From the NCBI GenBank assembly GCA_902792815.1, contig CADBAY010000019.1:1-41564 (forward strand): 41,564 nucleotides of DNA. The letters are read 5' to 3'. Under the pieces are notes generated by a model that had not been told where the DNA came from, searched no databases, and saw only the letters and a program-made list of their open reading frames with translations. Source of the stretch: an uncultured Bacteroidia bacterium. GTDB taxonomy: Bacteria; Bacteroidota; Bacteroidia; Bacteroidales; UBA932. Positions 1 to 7,668 of the stretch are shown here, piece by piece (the first letter of the stretch is position 1; every line of letters begins with the position of its first letter). A program made the translations under genes and the position numbers.

Positions 1-98
1 GCCGGCAAGTATTGCTACTCCCGCTGCCCCTCGACTTGCATGTGTTAAGCCTGCCGCTAGCGTTCATCCTGAGCCAGGATCAAACTCTTCTTTGTATA
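1..98 (-). rRNA. rrs: 16S ribosomal RNA, 5' end (partial)
   Basis: Read on the minus strand, positions about 90-70 give the universal 16S start AGAGTTTGATCCTGGCTCAG, followed by GATGAACGCTAGCGGCAGGC and GAGGGGCAGCGGG. The gene runs off the left edge, so only the first ~95-98 bases are here. The exact mature 5' end cannot be set from sequence; it should lie just upstream of the 27F site, near 95-99. The GGGGCAGC signature agrees with Bacteroidales. Confidence 0.97.
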
Positions 99-225
99 TT
101 TTCAAATTCTTAGCTTGACCTGACACCTTGATTCAAAAAGAATCAACGCTCTCGTTGTTCTCGGTACTTGCTTGTACTTATCTTTTCAATATTATCAATG
201 AACTTGCTTCCTGCGAAGCGGGATG
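99..225 (-). other. 16S rRNA precursor leader
   Basis: Transcribed spacer between the rrn promoter and mature 16S on the minus strand. It holds two small hairpins: GCTTC/GAAGC at 206-219 near the presumed transcript start, and TGATTC/GAATCA at about 130-146. These could take part in leader folding or RNase III processing. I see no clear boxA antitermination motif. There is no gene on either strand here; a 62-codon open frame at 128-316 (+) has no support. Confidence 0.7.
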
Positions 226-256
226 CAAAGGTAGTAAGTTTTCTGATAACCGCAAA
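226..256 (-). promoter_or_regulatory. rrn operon promoter
   Basis: On the minus strand the -33 element TTTG (253-256) and the -7 element TACCTTTG (226-233) are separated by exactly 19 nt, matching the Bacteroidota housekeeping promoter. An A/T-only tract at about 257-290 lies just upstream and may act as an UP-like element. Transcription should begin around 219-222. Confidence 0.9.
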
Positions 257-305
257 TTTTTTTTTAATTTTTTTCAAAAATTCCTTTTATCCGGCCTCTT
301 TTGCC

Positions 306-313
306 TATCTTTG
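306..313 (+). promoter_or_regulatory. -7 element for the 320 gene
   Basis: TATCTTTG fits the Bacteroidota -7 consensus TAnnTTTG and ends only 6 nt before the ATG at 320. Transcription would start at or next to the start codon, giving a nearly leaderless mRNA. No convincing -33 TTG is seen at the right distance. Confidence 0.5.
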
Positions 314-319
314 TAGCCT

Positions 320-1069
320 ATGAAAGATGCTGTTAACAGGTTTCGCGCACTTTTCTGTGCCCTATTGATACTTCTTTTTGCGCTTCCTCCTCTGAGGGCC
401 GGAGCCTCCAACCCTTTTAAAGTCAGCGGCACCGCCATAATTGAAAGCGCCTATCTGTGGAGGGGCGAAAAAGTATGCGAGGTGAATTTCAACCCCGTAC
501 TTGAAGCCTCGGTAGGCGGCTTTACCGCGCAGGCTTTCGCCTATCTCCCTTTTGACGGAAAGTATAAAGAGATTGACCTTGACTTTTTCTACACCCTTGG
601 TCCCTGGCAGCTGCACGTAGCCGACTACTTTATCCGCTTTGCCGATAATCCCGCTCCGGAAAACTTTTTTGACTATCGCAAGCAGAGCACCAACCATATA
701 CTTGAAGGCATACTGTGCTACGCCCCCCAGACGGTTCCGATAGAGGCAAAGTGGTTTACTTTCTTTTACGGCGACTGGATTCCCGAGCCCGACGGGAGCA
801 GAGGGCGCACTTCGTTCTCTTCATATCTGGAGCTAACGGGCTATCATGACTTCGGCCAGGCCGGGCGCGCCTCCCTGGTGCTGGGCGCCAGCATACTGAA
901 AGGCCCCTACACAGCCTACACGCGCGATTTTGCCTTGATTCACAGCGAGCTCCGATACACCAACTCCATCGAGGCCGGCGGCGTAAAACTGCCGTTCGGA
1001 GTGAGCTGGCTGCTCAATCCTTACGCGCGCGCTGTATATATGAATGCGTGGGTCGGCGTCAGCTTCTAG
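320..1069 (+). CDS. Exported outer-membrane-like protein of unknown function
   Basis: 249 residues. The N-terminus is a Sec signal peptide: basic start, a leucine-rich core, and probable cleavage after LRAGA near residue 29. The mature part is rich in alternating aromatic/polar segments ending in GVSF, a terminal aromatic typical of outer membrane beta-barrels. The SAYLWRG segment after the signal recalls the start of TorF-like putative porins (Gcw_chp family), but I cannot confirm membership. It is transcribed away from the rRNA operon, alone, and its 3' end overlaps the convergent flippase gene by 11 bp. A role as a small porin or barrel is inference. Confidence 0.75.
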   Translation: MKDAVNRFRALFCALLILLFALPPLRAGASNPFKVSGTAIIESAYLWRGEKVCEVNFNPVLEASVGGFTAQAFAYLPFDGKYKEIDLDFFYTLGPWQLHVADYFIRFADNPAPENFFDYRKQSTNHILEGILCYAPQTVPIEAKWFTFFYGDWIPEPDGSRGRTSFSSYLELTGYHDFGQAGRASLVLGASILKGPYTAYTRDFALIHSELRYTNSIEAGGVKLPFGVSWLLNPYARAVYMNAWVGVSF

Positions 1070-2528
1070 AGCGTCTGATCTCTTTCCAGGCCACGGCTGC
1101 GTATGCGGCCAGCAGCAGCGTTCCGGCTGCCATATACACCCAGACGTTAATCTCGAGTCCTGTCCACGATGGCAGCGAAAGTGCTACAAAGATTACGGCG
1201 GCAAGCAGCACAAAACCCGTGATTGCCTTGGCGTCGTATGGCACGGATAAGTACTTGCGGCCGATAATCCAGCTCATCAGCATGGCAGTGCCGTATCCGG
1301 CAAATCCTCCCCAGGCGCAAGCCCAGTAGCCGATCTTGGGCACCAGCAGAACGTTCACGGCAATCATCACCGCAGCTCCCGTTGCGCTCATTATGGCGCC
1401 CCACCAGGTCTTGTCGGTGAGTTTGTACCAAAACGAGAGGTTGAAATATACGCCCATGAATACCTCTGCCATCATGACGATGGGCACGACGCCGAGCCCC
1501 TCCCAGTACGCCGGCTGTATGAAGTGGCGCAGCAGAGGCATATAAACCAATACGGCCAGATATGCAAGAAGGGCGAATATCACGAAGTATTTCATGCCGT
1601 CCGCCAGCGTCTCCGGACTGTTCTTGTCCCTGCTGCCGTTGAATACTATGGGCTCGTACGCGTATCGGAACGCCTGCGTGAGCAGCGCAACTATCATCGC
1701 TATCTTCACGCACGCGCCGTATATTCCAAGTTGTACCATGCCCTCGGCGCCAGGCATCAGGTAGGGGAACAGTATCTTGTCCGCCGCCTGGTTCAGATTG
1801 CCCACCAGGCTCAGCAGCAGCAGCGGCCAGGTGTAGGCCAGCATACGTTTAGCAAGGGACCAGTCGAACTTGACTCCGAGTCCCCGCAGCTCCGGAATGA
1901 ATCCCAAGGTCACCAGCGCCGTGCAGGCAAGGTTGGCGAAGAATATGAACCCCACTCCGTCGTTGAAATGCTGATAGGCGGCTTCCAGGCCGGGAAATGC
2001 ACCGAACATCTTCGGCATCACCAGGAAGATGAAGAGGGTCAGGAGGATATTCGGTATGATGAATGCGAACTTGAGCGCCATGAACTTCAGCGGGCGGCGG
2101 TCGATCCGCAGTTTGGAGAACATGATGGCCTGAAAAGCGTCCAGCCCGACGATAATGGCCATGCACCCGATATACTCGGGATGGTCGGCATATCCCATCG
2201 CCCCGGCAATCGGCCGGACCAGTGCAAGCACGGCCGCGACGAACAGAAGGGCCACGGCGCCTACCATCTTGAGCGACGTACCATACACCTTGCGCGGGTC
2301 TTCTCCGTCCTTGTTGGAAAAGCGGAACAGGGTGGTCTCCATGCCGAAGGTCAGGACTGCCAGCAGCAGAGCCGTATAAGCATACAGATTGGTGACTATG
2401 CCGTAGCCGCCGCTGGCGGCAGCAATCTTATAGGTATAAACCGGTACCAGCAGATAGTTCAGGAACCTCCCGACTATGCTGCTGAGGCCGTATATAGCGG
2501 TGTCTTTAGCTAGTGACTTAAGATTCAC
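1059..2528 (-). CDS. Polysaccharide/lipopolysaccharide flippase (MATE/Wzx-type)
   Basis: 489 residues and highly hydrophobic, with about 12-14 transmembrane segments, matching the polysaccharide biosynthesis transporter family in the MOP superfamily. The N-terminus (KDTAIYGLSSIVGRFLNYLL) is the usual start of these proteins, which flip lipid-linked glycans across the inner membrane. The C-terminal half matches the polysaccharide biosynthesis C-terminal domain layout. It starts 3 bp after the hexosaminidase stop and is the last gene of the sdhC-GH20-flippase operon. No glycosyltransferases lie nearby, so the substrate is unknown. Its stop codon lies inside the end of the convergent 320-1069 gene. 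Confidence 0.85.
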   Translation of the reverse strand: MNLKSLAKDTAIYGLSSIVGRFLNYLLVPVYTYKIAAASGGYGIVTNLYAYTALLLAVLTFGMETTLFRFSNKDGEDPRKVYGTSLKMVGAVALLFVAAVLALVRPIAGAMGYADHPEYIGCMAIIVGLDAFQAIMFSKLRIDRRPLKFMALKFAFIIPNILLTLFIFLVMPKMFGAFPGLEAAYQHFNDGVGFIFFANLACTALVTLGFIPELRGLGVKFDWSLAKRMLAYTWPLLLLSLVGNLNQAADKILFPYLMPGAEGMVQLGIYGACVKIAMIVALLTQAFRYAYEPIVFNGSRDKNSPETLADGMKYFVIFALLAYLAVLVYMPLLRHFIQPAYWEGLGVVPIVMMAEVFMGVYFNLSFWYKLTDKTWWGAIMSATGAAVMIAVNVLLVPKIGYWACAWGGFAGYGTAMLMSWIIGRKYLSVPYDAKAITGFVLLAAVIFVALSLPSWTGLEINVWVYMAAGTLLLAAYAAVAWKEIRRSRS

Positions 2529-2531
2529 TTG

Positions 2532-4196
2532 TTAGTTATCCAACTTGCGGTAGTTGTAACCCAGCAGGTCGAGAATAGGGAGCTCGTGTGTCCGCAGGCT
2601 TTCTTTGAAGCGGGCGAAGTCTTTATTCTCGGGAGCGCTCCACTGGATTTCCGACAGAGCCATCATACGGGGGAGGAGCATGTACTCGAGGTGCTCGGGG
2701 GTGGCTATGAATTCTGTCCACAGGTTGCCCTGTACGCCCAGGATATGATGCTGCGCGTCGGCGGGAATATCGGTAAACGGCTCATAGCCATAAACTTTTT
2801 CAAGTGGAAGTGCGCGCTCGGGCTTGGTGGTGATGCCGAAAGGCTCGCTCTCGAGGTCCGGAGACTGGGCATAGTCGAGGTAGCAGTAGGTGTTGGGCGA
2901 CATAATTACGTCGTAACCCATGCTTGCTGCCTTTATGCCCCCCTTGGTGCCTCTCCAGCTCATCACAGTGGCACCCTTGGCCAGCTCGCCTTCAAGTATC
3001 TCGTCCCAGCCTATGATTTTCTTGCCCTTGGTGGCAAGGAACTTCTGCATGCGGGCGGTCACATAGTTCTGCAGGCGCGCCTCGGCGGTGGCTTCATCGT
3101 CGCTTACCAGCCCGAGCTCCTTGATCTTGGCCTGGCAGTCGGGGTCGGTCTTCCACTCGTCGCGCGGGCACTCGTCACCGCCGATGTTGAAATACTCGCC
3201 GGGGAAGAGTTCGGCCACCTCGGCGCAAACATCTTCGAGGAAACGCATGGTGCTTTCCTTGCCCACGTTGAGCACCTGTTTTGAAACGCCCCAGTAGGTC
3301 AGGACCTCGTAAGGTGCGCTTCCCGCGCAGCCAAATTCGGGATACGATGCAAGGGCGGCCACCATATGTCCGGGAAGGTCAACCTCGGGGATAATGGTAA
3401 TGCCTCTTTCGGCGGCGTAGGCCACCATGTCGCGGATCTGCGCTTTGGTGTAATATCCGCCGTGGCGGATGCCGTCGTTGGAGCCCCAGTCGCGCTTGAT
3501 CATGGTGCCGTTGCGGAAGGCGCCGATCTCGGTAAGCTTGGGGTATTTGTCAATTTCGACTCTCCAGCCCTGGTCTTCCGTGAGGTGCCAGTGCAGGCGG
3601 TTGAGTTTGAAGATGGCCATCACGTCCAGCACCTTCTTCACCTCGTCCACGCTGAAGAAGTGGCGGCAGCAGTCGAGCAGCACGCCACGGTAGCCGAAGC
3701 GCGGAGCGTCTTCGATCTCGCAGCAAGGGATGCGCCATTTGCCCTTAAGGTCGGGAGTTGTGCCGTAGATAGACACGGGTAGCATCTGCTTTAGCGTCTG
3801 GATGGCGTAGAAGAAGCCGCTGTACGACGATGCACTCACGACAGTGGCCTTCTTGCCCACACTTATCTTATATCCTTCCGGAGCTATTGAAGCGTCGTTC
3901 ACGAAGCACAGACCCTTTATGGAGCCGGACTTTACGGCGCTCTGTATGCCAATGGGGCTGGCCACGGAAACGGTTTTGCCGCTCACCAGGGTGAGACGGT
4001 CGGCGAACTGACGCACGGCCTTGAGCGTGGCGGCCTCCAGGGCGGGATCGCAGTTGATGCTGACCCCTTTCATCTTGAAGCAGCCCTTGGCCATCTCGAG
4101 CTTGCCGGGGGCGGGCATGATGTCCGGAGCCGTGGTCTTGGCAGTCAGGCCGGCGGACGAAAGAAGAACGGAAATGAGGACAAGAAAACGTTTCAT
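2532..4196 (-). CDS. Beta-N-acetylhexosaminidase, GH20
   Basis: 554 residues with a Sec signal peptide (cleavage near SAGLTA). A GH20 N-terminal domain (about 25-160) precedes the TIM barrel, which starts around GYRGVLLDCCRH (168-179). LHWHLTEDQGW at 201-211 and IPEVDLPGH at 269-277 are family hallmarks. The catalytic Asp-Glu pair is D341-E342 in GGDE, which supports substrate-assisted hydrolysis of terminal GlcNAc/GalNAc from glycans such as mucin, N-glycan or chitin fragments. The protein likely acts in the periplasm. It starts 8 bp after the cytochrome b558 gene stop and 3 bp before the flippase. No lipobox is present, unlike the Sus enzymes further right. Confidence 0.93.
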   Translation of the reverse strand: MKRFLVLISVLLSSAGLTAKTTAPDIMPAPGKLEMAKGCFKMKGVSINCDPALEAATLKAVRQFADRLTLVSGKTVSVASPIGIQSAVKSGSIKGLCFVNDASIAPEGYKISVGKKATVVSASSYSGFFYAIQTLKQMLPVSIYGTTPDLKGKWRIPCCEIEDAPRFGYRGVLLDCCRHFFSVDEVKKVLDVMAIFKLNRLHWHLTEDQGWRVEIDKYPKLTEIGAFRNGTMIKRDWGSNDGIRHGGYYTKAQIRDMVAYAAERGITIIPEVDLPGHMVAALASYPEFGCAGSAPYEVLTYWGVSKQVLNVGKESTMRFLEDVCAEVAELFPGEYFNIGGDECPRDEWKTDPDCQAKIKELGLVSDDEATAEARLQNYVTARMQKFLATKGKKIIGWDEILEGELAKGATVMSWRGTKGGIKAASMGYDVIMSPNTYCYLDYAQSPDLESEPFGITTKPERALPLEKVYGYEPFTDIPADAQHHILGVQGNLWTEFIATPEHLEYMLLPRMMALSEIQWSAPENKDFARFKESLRTHELPILDLLGYNYRKLDN

Positions 4197-4204
4197 CTTA
4201 ATGC

Positions 4205-4930
4205 TCAGGCTAGAAAGTTAGCTTGAATGAAAGCGTTGACGGCAGTGGTGACGAACAGGAGCACGATGAGAGCGGCCACGATGACGCCGATAACCTTAAC
4301 TCTCTTGAACCAGGTCTTGCCATCCCAGCCGACGGTCTGGAACATGCTCCAGAAGCCGTGGGTAAGATGCAGGAAAATGGCGCAGAACCAAATAATGTAG
4401 AGAGCCACTACCCACCATTTGCCGAAGGTGACGTTGAGCAACAGGTAAGGATTGTTCTCGAACGTGCCGATGCCGAACATCTCGGGGAGCTGCATCTTGG
4501 CCCAGAAATGGGTGAGGTGGAAGCCCAGGAGGCCCAGGATGATGATGCCGAGCACGAACATGTTCTTGGCCGACCATGAATCGGCAGCGGCTTTGCTGCT
4601 GACCTCATAGCGCTTGATACCGCCGCGGGCCTTGATATTCTTGACCGTAAGCCAGCAACCGTACCCGATGTGCACGAGAAAGCCCAGGGCCAGGATAGGA
4701 ACCACTATGTCGATAATCGGCAGGGACATGAAGTCGCAGCCCAGTTTGAAGAGGCCGTCTCCTTTGGAGAACAGGGCTTCGTCGGCGGCTACGACGCCGT
4801 ATTTGCCGGTAAACGAGTCGATTACTGAGAAGAAGTTGATGGTGCCGTGAAGCAGGAGGAAAAGCAGGAGGAAAGCACCGCTCACCGCCTGGATGAACTT
4901 CTTGCCGATGGAAGAATTGAAAATAAACAT
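4205..4930 (-). CDS. sdhC: Succinate dehydrogenase/fumarate reductase cytochrome b558 subunit (orphan)
   Basis: 241 residues with five predicted membrane helices and several histidines in or near them (for example H28 in LLLHGT, and later in LTHFW and LTHGFW), as expected for the di-heme b558-type anchor of Bacteroidota and epsilonproteobacterial complex II. The length matches the family. It carries electrons between the quinone pool and the flavoprotein/iron-sulfur subunits. In Bacteroidota this gene is normally followed by the flavoprotein and iron-sulfur genes; here it is followed 8 bp later by a GH20 gene, and neither partner lies in the window. A good promoter lies 24 bp upstream. Confidence 0.93.
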   Translation of the reverse strand: MFIFNSSIGKKFIQAVSGAFLLLFLLLHGTINFFSVIDSFTGKYGVVAADEALFSKGDGLFKLGCDFMSLPIIDIVVPILALGFLVHIGYGCWLTVKNIKARGGIKRYEVSSKAAADSWSAKNMFVLGIIILGLLGFHLTHFWAKMQLPEMFGIGTFENNPYLLLNVTFGKWWVVALYIIWFCAIFLHLTHGFWSMFQTVGWDGKTWFKRVKVIGVIVAALIVLLFVTTAVNAFIQANFLA

Positions 4931-4945
4931 AGGTTGAAAAACTTA

Positions 4946-4967
4946 TTAGTTTACAAAAATAAACTAA
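4946..4967 (-). terminator. Inverted repeat, possible weak terminator
   Basis: A perfect 8-bp inverted repeat, TTAGTTTA-(6 nt)-TAAACTAA, followed on the minus strand by TAAGTTTTT. It lies between the plug-protein gene stop (4985) and sdhC. It could end the upstream transcript, but the stem is almost all A-T and it overlaps the sdhC -7 element, so it could equally be an operator. Confidence 0.4.
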
Positions 4968-4984
4968 TTATCGGTAGATTCCAA
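4954..4984 (-). promoter_or_regulatory. Promoter of the sdhC operon
   Basis: On the minus strand, TTG (4982-4984) and TATTTTTG (4954-4961) are 20 nt apart, within the 19-21 nt range of Bacteroidota promoters. The -7 element sits inside the loop and arm of the inverted repeat at 4946-4967. The start codon is at 4930. Confidence 0.65.
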
Positions 4985-6499
4985 TTATCTGCAGAAGGTT
5001 TTTCGGAAATATACCGCGCTGCCACCAGTGGTTAGCCCCTCGAGACTCAGGGTGCAGCAGAGCCCCGCGGCCGCTTGCGGGAGAGGAATCGAAAGAGAGC
5101 CCCCGGCCTGCAGTTCCGACAGCGGGTGCCAGTAGAATGTCTCGCTTCCGCTCATGCTGACGGGGGCGCTGCAGCCATGGTAGGAGTAGATGCGTACGCT
5201 CTCGTCGAACAAGAGTCCCGGCATATTGCCCTTGAAAGTCACAAGGTTAATGACGCCGTCAAATACGGGGCCGCCCAATTGATACTGGTAGGGATAAATG
5301 TCGATCCGCTTGATGAGGGCGGGGTCGTAGCTCTCGATCAGGCCCTGGTCGGGCACTGGCACTCCGTCAATCATCACCACGGCATCGCCCCAGCGGGGAA
5401 TGCCGTCGGTGACGCTTTTTTCCATCAGGGCATAGATATGCACTTTCCCCGAGCGCCGCCTCATCTTGATTTCGGGAATCAGTTCCACGAATACTTCTTC
5501 CATGGTAGGGAAGCGGGTGTAGTCGTCAAGGATATAAGACCGGCACTCGCGCTCCAGGAAGAAATGCTCGCGCCTCATGGGGAGCGAAATTGACAAGGTG
5601 TCCATGGCGGCCTTTCGGAGCATAGCCGCGTGGCGGCGAAGCAGGTCGCCCTCCATGGCGCGGAATATCTCCAGTTTAGGAAAGACACCGGCTGCGGGAC
5701 TGCAGAAAGGGGAGTCAATCTCTACGTAGCAATGCTCCCCCTCTACGGGAATGCATACCAGGTCCACGTCGCCGTAAATGGTTTCGGTCCGGGCGCAGAA
5801 ACTGCCGTCGGGAGCGGTCTCGGCCTGGCAGCAATCGGTCTTCGATCCGGGTACGGCAAGGATTACCCTTTCGGCCAGGCCGGACCCCCTGACCCATCCG
5901 GAGATGGTCTCAACATAACTGCCTTCCCGGGCGGGAGAGGGCTTGAACGATGCAATCGAGCTGCGCGCAGCGCCTTGCAGAGAGTCTTCGCGGTAGAGCG
6001 AAAGGCAGAAGGAAACGTCACTTCCCGAGGTATTGCGGATGACAAGGGAGTCGCGTACTATATTTACGGCAAAGCCATAGCCGCTCTGCGAGCTAACAGG
6101 CGCGGCGGCACTGCGCTCAACCACTTCCACTCCGCCCTTTACCCTGTCGGTACAAAGGGTGTTGAATATCGACAGGACCGGCCCCGCAGAGGCGTCGGGC
6201 GTCTGTCCGGGAAGGTAAGAAACGAGCCTGTAGTTTCCGGTAGGCGTGTCGAAGGGGATAGCGAGCGTACCTGCTCCGCGCCCCTCGTTGAGGGCTATTT
6301 TTCCCTGCGCAGCCGAGCCCTCTGCCGAGGCGAGTTCGAGGCAGGCAACGGGCGGGCCCGGGCTGCAGAAGGCCGAGCAGCCTATCATTTCCCCGGCAAG
6401 GTAGCACGACTTGTCGGTTGCTACATAGAGCCCCTGGGCCCCGGCGCTCAGGGCAGAAAGAGTGAGGATTATTGATATAAGCAGGCGTTTCATCGTCAT
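4985..6499 (-). CDS. Exported protein with N-terminal MG2-like and C-terminal plug-like domains
   Basis: 504 residues. A signal peptide (probable cleavage SAGA-Q near residue 21) is followed by a beta-rich region whose start, LYVATDKSCYLAGE, resembles the macroglobulin MG2 fold. The middle is not recognised. At about 330-425 there is a segment like the plug of TonB-dependent receptors: VVMIDGVPVP at 374, then ALIKRIDIYP and DGVINLVTF, the usual plug strands. No beta-barrel follows: only ~80 residues remain. The start at 6499 overlaps the DUF4249 stop as ATGA, so translation is coupled; an alternative ATG is at 6493. It is the last gene of the receptor operon. Function is unknown; an accessory periplasmic part of the receptor is inference. 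Confidence 0.75.
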   Translation of the reverse strand: MTMKRLLISIILTLSALSAGAQGLYVATDKSCYLAGEMIGCSAFCSPGPPVACLELASAEGSAAQGKIALNEGRGAGTLAIPFDTPTGNYRLVSYLPGQTPDASAGPVLSIFNTLCTDRVKGGVEVVERSAAAPVSSQSGYGFAVNIVRDSLVIRNTSGSDVSFCLSLYREDSLQGAARSSIASFKPSPAREGSYVETISGWVRGSGLAERVILAVPGSKTDCCQAETAPDGSFCARTETIYGDVDLVCIPVEGEHCYVEIDSPFCSPAAGVFPKLEIFRAMEGDLLRRHAAMLRKAAMDTLSISLPMRREHFFLERECRSYILDDYTRFPTMEEVFVELIPEIKMRRRSGKVHIYALMEKSVTDGIPRWGDAVVMIDGVPVPDQGLIESYDPALIKRIDIYPYQYQLGGPVFDGVINLVTFKGNMPGLLFDESVRIYSYHGCSAPVSMSGSETFYWHPLSELQAGGSLSIPLPQAAAGLCCTLSLEGLTTGGSAVYFRKTFCR

Positions 6500-7668
6500 T
6501 TATGGTCGTTGGGCCACCAGTCGGGCTTGTTTTTGCTCCCTTTCAGCTCCCTGCAATCGACACAGCGTTTGGGCCCCCATTTCACGTTGGTCTTGGTCGG
6601 CGTGTCAGGGCAGGAAACGGGAGAAGCATAACCGAAAAAGTGATCGAAATTATACATTCCGTCCTCGTCGGGTTCGGGGTAAAAGAGCCATTGTGCGGGG
6701 TCGTAAGCCATATGGTAGTACTCCGGGCCGATGAAAAGGCGCGCGGTGGTCCGGCAAACGGCGTCTATGTAACCAATAGCTTGCAGGGTGGGGTCGGAGG
6801 TGCAGCGGATGTTGCCGGTCATCTCGCTTGGCGTGGGAGAGAACAGCGATCCGGTTTCGTTGGAAATGTCGTGCATGTGCTGCAGATACGCCCTTCCGCC
6901 CGCTGAAATGCCGCTGGCAGTAACGTCGATGCAGTACAAGGTGGAGATCCGCATGTCGGTGCAACTTATAGAGAGCACGCGGGCGTTCTTGACGGAATTG
7001 ATGCTCTGTCCCTCTGCGCTTGCAAGCCCCGGTTCGACCGAAGGGGCGCTGGTCCAGCAGTAATAGTAGTCTTCTTCGGGGGTGGGTAGGCGGTAAATCT
7101 TTTCGGGGTTTTCCCTGTCTTTTTCGGGAAGGCCGGGGATGAACATCAGGTCGGGATAATAGTCGGCGTGGTACTCCCAGGTCTGGTTGTAGTCCCAGCG
7201 GAAGTTCCACAGGCTGTCGGCGCCCTCGAGGTCCATGCTGATGTTGACATACTCGCCGTCGCAGTCGGCCTTCAGGTTATGTATGGCGGGGGCATGGTGC
7301 ACGCCCATCCACTCGCTTACGTATTCGGCTCCGTCGTTGATTATGATATGCAGGCGGTAGCGGCCCTCGGCGGGGGCATCAGAAGTATCGAAAACATATA
7401 GTCCGCGCGACTGGTATTCACCCCTCCAGCGCCCTCCGTCTTCGTTTTCGATGGTCAGGGAGCCCGTCGGGAAGTCTCTTCGCATTTCGGTCGGGAATGT
7501 GCCGACGGGGAATACATATCCGAGCTGGATGCGGCTCTGCTCGCCTATGAGGATGTCGCCGGACACCACTATGTCGGAGAACTCGGCATCGCCCTTCTCG
7601 ACGGAGAAAGGATAGATGCAACTGTTCAGGAGCAGCAGGACCAAATATGTAAGGGCGCTCTTTTTCAT
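6496..7668 (-). CDS. DUF4249 family lipoprotein
   Basis: 390 residues with a lipoprotein signal: a hydrophobic core ending LLLLNSC, giving lipidated Cys17. The following PFSVEKGDAEFSDIVVSGDI and the beta-rich N-terminal half match the DUF4249 proteins of Bacteroidota, which are usually encoded directly after a TonB-dependent receptor. Its ATG at 7668 overlaps the receptor stop by 1 bp (TGATG), and its own stop overlaps the next gene by 4 bp. The arrangement parallels SusC/SusD, so it may be a surface-exposed partner of the receptor, but no ligand is known. The C-terminal tail is cysteine- and lysine-rich (KRCVDCRELKG), which I do not recognise. Confidence 0.85.
   Translation of the reverse strand: MKKSALTYLVLLLLNSCIYPFSVEKGDAEFSDIVVSGDILIGEQSRIQLGYVFPVGTFPTEMRRDFPTGSLTIENEDGGRWRGEYQSRGLYVFDTSDAPAEGRYRLHIIINDGAEYVSEWMGVHHAPAIHNLKADCDGEYVNISMDLEGADSLWNFRWDYNQTWEYHADYYPDLMFIPGLPEKDRENPEKIYRLPTPEEDYYYCWTSAPSVEPGLASAEGQSINSVKNARVLSISCTDMRISTLYCIDVTASGISAGGRAYLQHMHDISNETGSLFSPTPSEMTGNIRCTSDPTLQAIGYIDAVCRTTARLFIGPEYYHMAYDPAQWLFYPEPDEDGMYNFDHFFGYASPVSCPDTPTKTNVKWGPKRCVDCRELKGSKNKPDWWPNDHK

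Noticed and set aside
128-316. 62-codon open frame on the plus strand beside the rRNA
   Set aside because: It overlaps the rrn leader and promoter and has no family match or start signal.
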